The notes under the pieces were generated by a model, which was not told where the DNA came from, did no database searches, and saw nothing but the letters and a program-made list of their open reading frames with translations. The translations under genes and the position numbers were made by a program. Shown here piece by piece: positions 41,931 to 50,700 of a DNA stretch of 64,000 nt (position 1 is the stretch's first letter; every line of letters starts with the position of its first letter). Source of the DNA: Actinoplanes utahensis (GTDB taxonomy: Bacteria; Actinomycetota; Actinomycetes; Mycobacteriales; Micromonosporaceae); contig NZ_BOMZ01000030.1 in assembly GCF_016862455.1 (NCBI RefSeq), forward strand, positions 1-64,000, read 5' to 3'.

Positions 41931-43843
41931 CTGCACCTGCTTCTCAGCGACGCGGGCCGGTTCCCGGTGGACCGCCCGCTGCCCGGATGATGATGGCGGG
42001 TGGGCCGCCGGAGAAACTCGAGGACTTCAAGGGGTCCACGAAACGGCTGCTCGGGCTGCTCAAGCCACAGCGGGTCTTCGTGGCCGGGGCGCTGGGGTTC
42101 GGCGCCGTCAGCGTCTTCCTGTCGGTGTACGGCCCCTACCTGCTCGGCAAGGCCACCGACGTGATCTTCGCCGGGGTGATCAGCCGGCTGCCGGACGCCG
42201 GCGCGGGCGACAAGTTCGCCGGTGTGGACGTGGTGCCCGGCCAGGGCATCGACTTCGACAGGCTGATGCGGATCCTCGGCTGGGTCGCGCTGATCTACGT
42301 GTTCGCCTGGATCTTCGGCGTCCTGCAGGGCCGGCTCACCACCCGGGCCGTCCAGGCCGCCGTCTTCGACCTGCGGCAGCAGGTGGAGGACAAACTGGGC
42401 CGGCTGCCCCTGTCGTACTTCGACAAGCAGGCCCGCGGTGAGGTGCTGAGCCGGGCCACCAACGACACCGACAACATCGCGCAGACCCTGCAGCAGACGT
42501 TCGCCCAGCTGGTCACGTCGCTGTTGATGATCGTGGGCGTACTCGGGATGATGTTCTGGATCTCGCCGTTGCTGGCGCTGATCGCGCTCGTCTCGGTGCC
42601 GGTGTCGATCTGGCTCACCACCGTGATCGGCAAGCGGTCGCAGGGCCAGTTCGTCGCCCAGTGGAAGACCACCGGGCAGCTCAACGGCCACATCGAGGAG
42701 ATGTTCACCGGGCACACCCTGGTCAAGGTCTTCGGGCGGCAGAACGAGGCGGCCGCGGTCTTCCAGGAGCACAACGACAAACTGTTCGCCTCCAGCTTCC
42801 GCGCCCAGTTCATCTCCGGGCTGATCCAGCCGGCCATGATGTTCATCAGCAACCTGAACTACGTGCTGGTGGCGGTCGTCGGTGGCCTGCGGGTGGCGTC
42901 CGGGACGCTGTCGCTCGGTGAGGTGCAGGCGTTCATCCAGTACTCGCGCCAGTTCAGCCAGCCGCTCACCCAGGTCGCCAGCATGGCCAACCTGGTCCAG
43001 TCCGGGGTGGCCTCGGCCGAGCGGGTGTTCGCCCTGCTCGACGCCGACGAACAGTCCCCCGAACCGGTTCCCGCCGAGCTCGGCGACGTGCGCGGCCGGA
43101 TCGCGTTCGAGAACGTGTCGTTCCGCTACCTGCCGGACAAGCCGCTGATCGAGAACCTCTCGCTGGCCGTCGAACCCGGTCAGACCGTGGCGATCGTCGG
43201 CCCCACCGGCGCCGGCAAGACCACGCTGGTCAACCTGCTGATGCGGTTCTACGAGGTGACCGGCGGGCGGATCACCCTGGACGGGGTCGACATCGCCACC
43301 ATGCCGCGGGAACAACTCCGCGAACAGATCGGGATGGTCCTCCAGGACACCTGGCTGTTCGGTGGCAGCATCGCCGACAACATCGGGTACGGCGCGCCCA
43401 CCGCGACCCCCTCATCGGAGTCGATCCGGGCGGCCGCCGAGGCGGCCCACGTCGACGGGTTCGTGCGGATGCTGCCCGAGGGATACGACACGAAGATCGA
43501 CGAGGAGGGGTCGAACGTCAGCACCGGCCAGAAACAGCTGGTCACGATCGCGCGGGCGTTCCTCGCCGAACCCAGCATCCTGATCCTGGACGAGGCGACC
43601 AGCTCGGTCGACACGCGTACCGAGGTGCTGATCCAGCAGGCGATGGCGACCCTGCGGAGCGGGCGCACCAGTTTCGTGATCGCCCACCGGCTGTCCACGA
43701 TCCGCGACGCCGACGTCATCCTGGTGATGGAGAACGGCACGATCGTCGAACAGGGCACCCACGACTCCCTGCTCGCGGCCGGTGGGGCGTACGCCCGCCT
43801 CTACTCCGCCCAGTTCGCCCAGGCCGTCGTCGAGGTCGACTGA
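41927..43843 (+). CDS. ABC exporter half-transporter, catalytic-site subunit
   Basis: A 638-residue partner of the preceding protein with a longer Pro/Gly-rich N terminus, six transmembrane helices and a nucleotide-binding domain. Walker A is GPTGAGKTT and Walker B is the canonical ILILDEATSSVD. The signature is altered to NVSTGQKQL instead of LSGGQ. In a heterodimer this altered signature faces the Asp-substituted Walker B of the partner, so both changes fall in the same composite ATP site and the other site is fully consensus. The start overlaps the partner's stop as ATGA. Confidence 0.93.
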   Translation: MTAPASQRRGPVPGGPPAARMMMAGGPPEKLEDFKGSTKRLLGLLKPQRVFVAGALGFGAVSVFLSVYGPYLLGKATDVIFAGVISRLPDAGAGDKFAGVDVVPGQGIDFDRLMRILGWVALIYVFAWIFGVLQGRLTTRAVQAAVFDLRQQVEDKLGRLPLSYFDKQARGEVLSRATNDTDNIAQTLQQTFAQLVTSLLMIVGVLGMMFWISPLLALIALVSVPVSIWLTTVIGKRSQGQFVAQWKTTGQLNGHIEEMFTGHTLVKVFGRQNEAAAVFQEHNDKLFASSFRAQFISGLIQPAMMFISNLNYVLVAVVGGLRVASGTLSLGEVQAFIQYSRQFSQPLTQVASMANLVQSGVASAERVFALLDADEQSPEPVPAELGDVRGRIAFENVSFRYLPDKPLIENLSLAVEPGQTVAIVGPTGAGKTTLVNLLMRFYEVTGGRITLDGVDIATMPREQLREQIGMVLQDTWLFGGSIADNIGYGAPTATPSSESIRAAAEAAHVDGFVRMLPEGYDTKIDEEGSNVSTGQKQLVTIARAFLAEPSILILDEATSSVDTRTEVLIQQAMATLRSGRTSFVIAHRLSTIRDADVILVMENGTIVEQGTHDSLLAAGGAYARLYSAQFAQAVVEVD

Positions 43844-43861
43844 CCGGGTCTCCGACGCGGA

Positions 43862-43889
43862 ACGGGGGCGGCCTTCCGGCCGCCCCCGT
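43862..43889. terminator. Bidirectional terminator between exporter and Calx-beta genes
   Basis: A perfect 12-bp stem (43862-43873 with 43878-43889) has loop TTCC. It lies between two convergent genes and serves both. Confidence 0.85.
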
Positions 43890-43906
43890 CTCGCGTTCTT
43901 ACCCGC

Positions 43907-46900
43907 TTACTTGATCGTCACGGACTTGCCCGCGGTGGTGGCCGCGTTGATGCCGGACGTGCCGGAGACCGTGGCCCGGACGGTGACCTTGGTCTTCGAC
44001 TTGATGCTGACGGTCTTGGTGAAGTTCGTCGCCGTCGTCGTGCCGGTGGTCAGGTTCACGTACTTGCCACCGGAGAGACGCTGGATGGTGACCTTCTGGC
44101 CGGCGGCCTTCGGGTTACCGGTGACCACGATCTTCAGCTTGCCCTTCGACGGCGAGCTGATCGACAACACCGGGTTCTGGGTCAGCTTGACCGTACGGAC
44201 CGCGGAGTACAGCTCGTTGGCTCGCACCGCGAACGCGTGGCCGGTCGTGATCGACCGCGTCACCCGGAAGTTGCCGCTGGCGTCCGACTTCACCGAGGTG
44301 AGGGACTTCAGGCTGCCCAGGGTGCTCGCCGGCAGCGGCGCGCCCCACAGCTCGACCGTGGTGTTCGGCGAGGTCTTACCGGTGATCGTGGCAGTGCCCG
44401 CGCCCCGGCTCGGACCGCTCACCGCGATGGTCGGCGTGGCCGGCTTCGGGTCACCCGGGTCGGTCGGCGTGGTCGGCGTACCACCGGCGTTCGCCTTGAT
44501 GGTGACGGTGGCGTCACCGTTGATCACCGAAGCGCCCAGCGGACCGGGAGCTCCGAGCCGCAGCGAGAAGTACTCGTCGCCTTCAGCGTGCCCGTCGTTG
44601 ATCAGCGGAACCTTGATGGTCCACTTCTTGACGTTCGCGGGAACCTCGGTGTTGCCCTTCGTGTACTTGAAGTCCTCGCCCGCCTTGGCGGTGCCGTCCG
44701 ACGTCCAGAACGGGATCGTGACCGGCTGCGAGCTGGAGTCGGCTTCACCGGTGAAGTCCAGGTTGACCGGAACCTCGGCGACGCCGGCCTTCTCGTCCAC
44801 CACGATGTCCGCGATGGAGACCGCCGGCGGCAGGTCCAGCGGGTCGTCGGCGACCTTCACGGTCGTGGACGACGTGGCGAAACCGGTGAGGATCGACGAG
44901 ATCTCGTTGGCGGTGATCGAGATGGACTCGTTCGGCTCGTCGATGGTGTCGTTCAGGATCTCGATGAGCTGCGCCGGGTAACCGTTACCGCCGGCACTCG
45001 CCGCGAACTTGCCACCACTCGCGGTGAGCAGACCCGACTCGCCCCGGCGTACCTCGATGTCGAGGGCTGCCAGGGTGTCCGGCACCTTGAAGTCCACGCC
45101 CGGGGTCGCCGGCTCTGACGCGCCGCCACCCACGGTGAGGCCGAGGTGGTAGGTGTACTCGGAGACGCCGACGACGGTGCCGGTCACCGGGAGCGTGCCA
45201 CCCTCGGTGACGGTGCCCAACTGGTAGGTGAGCTTCGGCTGGGCGTCGTCGTTGCCGACCGTCACCCGTGAGACCTTCACGGTGGTGTCCGGCGAGTCCT
45301 CCACATTGTTGGCCGAAGCCGTGGCCGTGGTCATGGCGAACGTGACGTTGAAGGTCTGGTCCTTCTCGAAGACCTCGTCGCCGTTGATCGGGACGTCGAG
45401 GTACCCGACCGTCTCGCCCGCCTTGACCGTCACGACCTTGTTGATCGGCTGGGTGTAGTCGTTGTCACCCGCACCGACGCCCGTGTCGTCGACCGCGCTC
45501 GCATCCGCGAACGTGGCGTCGAAGGCGACGTCGGCGGCTGCCGGACCGGTGAGCCGGACCGGAATCCGGGCCAGGGTCGTGCCGGTGTTGCCCTCCTGGA
45601 CCTTCGCGTCCTCGGTGGTCCAGAACGGCGCCGCGTCGTCGTCCGTGATGGTGAACTCCTGGTCGCCCAGAGAAGCCGCATCCACCACACCACTCGGGCT
45701 GGTCACCCGCAGAACGAACTTCTCGGTCGGCTCGGCCTGACGGTCCCCGATGACGGTGACCGGGATGGTCACCTCCTTCGTGGCGTCCTTCGGCACCGTG
45801 ACGGTTCCGGCCTTGCCCTCGTAGTCGCTGCCGGCCTTGGCCGTGCCGTCGACGAAGGTGTAGTTCAGCACCGCGTCAGCCGGCGAGTTCGTGTCGAACT
45901 TGACGTAGATCTTCTTCTCGACCGGACCGGTGCTGCCCTCGGCCCAGGTGTGAGCCGTATTGTCGGCGGGGCCGGTGGCGGTGCCGTAGTAGACCGTCTT
46001 GCCCGATCCGGCGTCGGTGATGGTCCCGTTCGCGTAGTCCTTGCCGAGCGATGCGGTCGGGCTGCTCGGAAGGCTGATCGTGGCCCGGACGCCTTCGGGG
46101 CCTTCGAAGTCCGGCCCGTCGTCGTACGTCGTCGTCAGCACCATCAGGTTGCTCGACGGGGCGTACGACGGAATGGTCGTAGGCGCACCTGCCGTCCAGA
46201 GGATGTCCTCCTTCGTGTCGCTGGAGGACAGGACCTTCGCCGCGGTCGTCCCGGCGATCGCCTCGCCGGCGACGGCGACCTCGACACCGACACCCTTCTC
46301 CGAAGGATTGGTGAGCGTCAGCGGGAAGGAGAGGTAGGTGCCCTCGACCGCCGGCTCGGCGTTGGCGATGCTGACTTCCGGCAGCTTGTCGTCGTCCCGG
46401 ATGCCGATCTTGACCTTGTCCTGGCCGCTGATCACGTTGCCGCCGAGGGCGGCGCTGGTCACACCACCGGCGAGGGTGATGCGGGCGGTGTCCTCGTTGA
46501 CGCTGAAGTTCTGGACGTCCGTCTCGTCGGCGTTGTCGTCCCAGAGCGTCACCGTCGTCGTTCCGGTGGTGCTGTTCGCCGGGATGGTGATGACGGCGTC
46601 GGCAGGCAGGGCCGTGTAGTCCCGGTTCGCCTCGCCTTCCGGCGTCGCCATGTCGGTCTTGAAGTCGGTGCTGCCGGTGACAGCGGCCGTCTTGACCGGC
46701 ACGATGACGTCACGGGTCTGCGGGAAGGTCTGCTTGGCGGTGATCGTCACCGTCTTCTGGACGCCGCCGGTCGCCGTCTCGTCGACAGTCGTCGCGCCGG
46801 ACAACGTGATGAGGTTGTTCGAGTCGGTCGCGAGGATCGTGCCGGTGCCGCTCTTCGTCAATCCGCCGGCGTCGGTCGCCGTCAGCGCGAGGGCCTCGGT

Positions 46901-47338
46901 CGCATCGGCGTCCTTCCTGGTGGTGACCGTCAGCGTCGCCTTGTACGACCCGCCCGCCGCCACAGCCGGGAACGAGATCTCGCGGGCGCTGACGCTGATG
47001 TAGTCGTTCGAAGCGGTCAGGTCCGCGCCACCGGTCGCGTCCGCGTCCCCACTGGCCGCGGTCAGGCCGGTGCTGAAGCTGAAGATGCCCGACGTGGAGC
47101 CGGTGTAGGTCAGGGTGAAGCTCAGCCTGCCGCCACCCCAGTTGGTGGCGTTCGAGATCGTCAGATCGTCGATGTTGCCGGTCGGTGTGGCGTGCGCGGG
47201 GGAACCCACCATGACCGCCGGGACCAGGCCGATGACTGAGGCGGCGACGGTGGCCAGGGTCGTCCGGATTCGTGTCCGTCCCCAGAGCGTGAACGGCACC
47301 CGCTCTCGCGGCGCCGCTTGGATTGGTCGATGACGCAT
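43907..47338 (-). CDS. Giant secreted Calx-beta repeat protein, 1143 aa
   Basis: A 1143-residue exported protein. The N-terminal ~55 residues form an extended signal peptide with the motif VPFTLW before the hydrophobic core (TTLATVAASVIGLVPAVMVGSPAHA). About seven or eight Calx-beta-type modules follow, recognisable by endings such as GIRDDDKLPE, FTITDDDAAPF and KVADDPLDLPP. An Ig-like C-terminal domain ends in KTKVTVRATVSGTSGINAATTAGKSVTIK. No LPxTG or other anchor is seen. Calx-beta modules bind calcium and occur in adhesins and matrix proteins. The ATG at 47338 has AGGAAGA a few nt upstream and is directly preceded by a cyclic di-GMP riboswitch, so expression probably follows the sessile/developmental second messenger. 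Confidence 0.88.
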   Translation of the reverse strand: MRHRPIQAAPRERVPFTLWGRTRIRTTLATVAASVIGLVPAVMVGSPAHATPTGNIDDLTISNATNWGGGRLSFTLTYTGSTSGIFSFSTGLTAASGDADATGGADLTASNDYISVSAREISFPAVAAGGSYKATLTVTTRKDADATEALALTATDAGGLTKSGTGTILATDSNNLITLSGATTVDETATGGVQKTVTITAKQTFPQTRDVIVPVKTAAVTGSTDFKTDMATPEGEANRDYTALPADAVITIPANSTTGTTTVTLWDDNADETDVQNFSVNEDTARITLAGGVTSAALGGNVISGQDKVKIGIRDDDKLPEVSIANAEPAVEGTYLSFPLTLTNPSEKGVGVEVAVAGEAIAGTTAAKVLSSSDTKEDILWTAGAPTTIPSYAPSSNLMVLTTTYDDGPDFEGPEGVRATISLPSSPTASLGKDYANGTITDAGSGKTVYYGTATGPADNTAHTWAEGSTGPVEKKIYVKFDTNSPADAVLNYTFVDGTAKAGSDYEGKAGTVTVPKDATKEVTIPVTVIGDRQAEPTEKFVLRVTSPSGVVDAASLGDQEFTITDDDAAPFWTTEDAKVQEGNTGTTLARIPVRLTGPAAADVAFDATFADASAVDDTGVGAGDNDYTQPINKVVTVKAGETVGYLDVPINGDEVFEKDQTFNVTFAMTTATASANNVEDSPDTTVKVSRVTVGNDDAQPKLTYQLGTVTEGGTLPVTGTVVGVSEYTYHLGLTVGGGASEPATPGVDFKVPDTLAALDIEVRRGESGLLTASGGKFAASAGGNGYPAQLIEILNDTIDEPNESISITANEISSILTGFATSSTTVKVADDPLDLPPAVSIADIVVDEKAGVAEVPVNLDFTGEADSSSQPVTIPFWTSDGTAKAGEDFKYTKGNTEVPANVKKWTIKVPLINDGHAEGDEYFSLRLGAPGPLGASVINGDATVTIKANAGGTPTTPTDPGDPKPATPTIAVSGPSRGAGTATITGKTSPNTTVELWGAPLPASTLGSLKSLTSVKSDASGNFRVTRSITTGHAFAVRANELYSAVRTVKLTQNPVLSISSPSKGKLKIVVTGNPKAAGQKVTIQRLSGGKYVNLTTGTTTATNFTKTVSIKSKTKVTVRATVSGTSGINAATTAGKSVTIK

Positions 47339-47357
47339 TCTCTTCCTGTCTCCTTCG

Positions 47358-47436
47358 GCGGCTGGGCTGCCTCCAGCGGGGAGGCCCCTGGCTTTGCGTC
47401 CCCGTCTCGCGACGGGTTTGCCTGTTCGGGTACCGC
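47358..47436 (-). ncRNA. Cyclic di-GMP-I (GEMM) riboswitch
   Basis: On the minus strand the leader carries the class I core. GGCAAACC (47422-47415) and a CCGTC/GACGG stem capped by the GNRA loop GCGA lead into GGGACGCAAAGCC (47402-47390). A second stem, GCCTCC/GGAGGC (47385-47380 with 47374-47369), ends in AGCCCAGCCGCC. The outer helix P1 is formed by GCGGT (47436-47432) with GCCGC (47362-47358). These are the conserved blocks of the GEMM family. The switch ends about 20 nt before the ATG of the 1143-aa Calx-beta gene, next to its Shine-Dalgarno, which suggests control of translation. Confidence 0.88.
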
Positions 47437-47524
47437 ACCTAGGGCGGTTCGGGGTGCCGGTTCGACCGGCCCTCAGCAGCGCAGACACCGGGTGCGAAGT
47501 TCCGCTTCAGGTGGCGCTAACTGC

Positions 47525-47530
47525 AATCTA
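47525..47530 (-). promoter_or_regulatory. -10-like TAGATT upstream of the riboswitch
   Basis: Reading the minus strand, CCGGTTAGATTGC gives a TAGATT -10. The transcript would start near 47518 and carry a 180-nt leader containing the riboswitch. The same GGTTAGATT string occurs at 59413-59406 before the largest Calx-beta gene. No convincing -35 is visible. Confidence 0.45.
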
Positions 47531-47694
47531 ACCGGCGTATCGGACCGTTCGCGGCGGAACGCGTTTTTCGGTAGAAAGACCTTCACATAGCCGGGTATCG
47601 GCCCGGTCGGGTGGCTCTGACCGGCCGCGATCAGCACCCTGACCAGCGGCGTACTGTACTCGCGGGTCGTACCCCCAGGGTTGGGGAACGGGGA

Positions 47695-47720
47695 AAGGGC
47701 GGCCCGATCGGACCGCCCTT
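47695..47720 (-). terminator. Terminator after the 1521-aa Calx-beta gene
   Basis: An 8-bp stem (AAGGGCGG at 47695-47702 with CCGCCCTT at 47713-47720) has a 10-nt loop. On the minus strand it is followed by TTTCCCC and lies 17 nt past the stop codon at 47737. It separates this gene from the riboswitch-controlled gene. Confidence 0.65.
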
Positions 47721-47736
47721 CGCACCGCCACGCCCC

Positions 47737-50700
47737 TTATTTCACTTTCACCGTCCGGGACGCCGAGGTTCCGGCGAGAATGCCGAGCGACGGCGTAGCG
47801 GTGATCACCGCCCGGAAGACCGCGGTGCCGCCGGAGGTGAGGCCGCGGACGGTGGTGGCGAACCGGCCCCTCGGGCCGAGCCGACCGTCGTCGACCTCCC
47901 GCCACTCGCCGCGGATCCGCCGCTGCACCCGCACCGTCTGGCCGCCCTCGTCCGGATCCCCGGCCACGGTGAGCGTGACCTGGCCGCGCGCGTTCGAGAC
48001 CGCGGTCAGGGACGGTTCCTGCCTGATCCGCACCACGCGCACCGGCGAGCTCAGACCGGCGGCACGGGTCTGGAACCGCACTCCGATGCCGATGGTGGGC
48101 TGGAACGTGTAGGCACCGTCGTCGTCGGCGACAGTCGTGCCGATCACCTTGAACGTGCCACCGGCGACCCCACCGGCGCTGAGCAGCTCCACCTTGGCGC
48201 CGGCCGCCGCGACACCGCTGAGCACCACCCGCCCGGAGCCGGCCTGGGTGGCAGGGGCGGTCAGGGTGGGCGCCGTCGCCTTGTCGTCGTCGGTGATGGT
48301 GACCGTGCCGGGCCCGCCGGTCACCGGCACCCCCGCGGGAGCGGCGGCGCCGAGGCGGACGGTGAAGCTCTGGGCCTTCTCGTCGCGGGTGTCGTCGATC
48401 AGCGGCACCCGGACGGTGGCGGAACCCGCGAGCGGGTCGATCGTGACGGCGCCACCCGACTTGCGATAGTCGCGGCCCGCCTCGGCCGTACCGTCCACGG
48501 TCTGCCACGGCACCGTGACGACCCGCTCGGTGGAGGCGGCGCCACCCCGGAAGTCCAGGGTGACCGGCAGCTCCGCCGCGTCGTCGTCCTCGCTGACCGC
48601 GGCATCGCCGATCGACACGGTGGGTGGCCGGTCGGCCGGGTCGTCGGTGATCCGGAATCGGATGACGCCGCCGGCGACGGTGAGTTCGGCGATCTCGTCG
48701 TCCTCGTCGATGCTGTCGTCGGCGAACCGGATGGTGCCGAGGGTGGTCGTGCTGCCGCTCGGCGTGCCGGCCGGAATGACGAGACCGTCGCCGAGGTCGT
48801 AGTCGGCGGGTTCGGCGCCGTCGTCGGCCAAGACACGTACGGCGGGCCCGCGTTCGACGACGAGCCGGCGCCTCTCCCCGCGCTTGACCCGGACGACGGG
48901 CCGGGTACGCGCCGTGGTGGCCGTCGCCTCGCCGTCACCGATCACGTAGTCCCGCTGCGGGGTGCCGGTGACCGTGCCTCTCACCTCGAGACTGCCGCCT
49001 TCGGCGACGGTGGCCGTGGTCTGCGCGAACGTGACGGTGGGTTCCGGATCGTCGTCGGTGATGGTCACCGCGGCCTGCTGCGAGGAGCCGCCCGCGGAGG
49101 ACACCGTCACCACGGCGGTCTCGTCACCCTCGTACACCTCGTCCTGCCGGATCGGCACGGTGATCAGCGCGCTCGACCGGCCCTCGGGTATCCGTACCGT
49201 GGTCGCGGGTTCGCCGTAATCCCTGGACGGGGTGGCGGTCCCGGACCCGATCGCGACGTCGAGGTCGATGTCGACGGGCGCGGGCTCGCTCAGGCTGACC
49301 TCGACGGCGGCGGAGCCGGACGCCTCCCCTGCCGTGACCGCGCCGGTCACCGCGAACGCCGGCACGGCCTTGTCGTCGTCGGTGATGACGATCCGGCCCT
49401 CGGCTTGATTGATCCCCACGCCGTCCGGGCTGGGCCCGAACACGCGCACCGTGACGCTTCCCTCAGGTTCGGCGCGCTTGTCGTCGACGATCGGCACCCG
49501 GATCACACTGTTCGTCTGGCCGGGCCCGAACTCGACGATGCCCGTCCTCGGCTCCGCCACGTCCTCGCTGCCGCCGAGCACCTCGTAGCCGGCCGAGACC
49601 CGTTGTTCGGTGCTCGTCGTATCGCCGCCGAGGAACTCCAGGGTGACGGGCACCTCGGCGAAACCCTGGTTCTCGGCGGCCGTCACCGAACCCACCGAGA
49701 CGGCGGGTGGCGAGTCCAGCGGATCGTCGCGGATCTCGTAGCGGGCTTCGGCAGGCGGGGCGGCAGGGTGCTCCAGGACGGCCTCGATGCTCTCGCTCGC
49801 CTCGTCGACGGTGTCGCCGGCCAGCTTGATCGAGTGCAGGGTGACGGGGCCGGTGCCGCCGCCGGGCACGGTGACCTTCACGTCGCCGCCGGTGAAGTCG
49901 GTCGCTTCGGCGGGGTCGGCGCCGCTCGTGTCACCGCTGAGGCGCAGCAGGTAGCCGATCGGGTCCTCGGCGATCCCGGCCGGGGTGGCGATCACGTCGA
50001 CGGTGCCGCCCTCGGTGCCGGACGCACCGGTGTTCAGGGTGAGCGCCGGCGGGGCGTCGTCGTTCTCGAGCCTCAGCTCGGCTCCCGCCGGGTCACCGAT
50101 GACGTTCGGGTCGCCGTCGCGCGGGGAGACCATGATCATCGCGGTCTCGGTGTCCTCCCAGACCGCATCGCCGTTGATGGTCACGTCGAACGTCTTGGTC
50201 TTCTCGCCCTCCTCGAAAGTCACCGACGAGGGCACGCTGTAGTCGGCGCCGGCAATCCCGCCCTCGGTCTGAACCGCGGTCTGATCCGCACCGGTGACGT
50301 CCAGAACGATCGGGCCGGGTGCGGGGTGGCTCAACTCCACGGTGAAGGGCGCCGTCTCGGTGGTGTTCCCTTCGTCCTCCACGTCGGGGTTGATGCCGTC
50401 GGGGAACTCCCGGGCGACCGAGGCGATGCTCGGGGCGCCGTCGTCGTCGACGATCCGGAACCGGTGGTCGCCGAGTCCGGTGGCCTCCACCCCGGTCAGG
50501 CCGGACAGCCGGATCGTGAAGGACTCACCGGCGCCCTCGTCCGAGGTGTCACCGTGAATCGGCACCATGAACTGCTGATAGGTGCCCGGGGGGAAGACGA
50601 GCGTGCCCGACACCGTGTCGAGGTCCACGTCGTCGGTGGTGTCGTGGAGTACCTGATAGTTCAGGCGTACCTCCTCGTCGACGTCGACGTTGAGGAGCAC

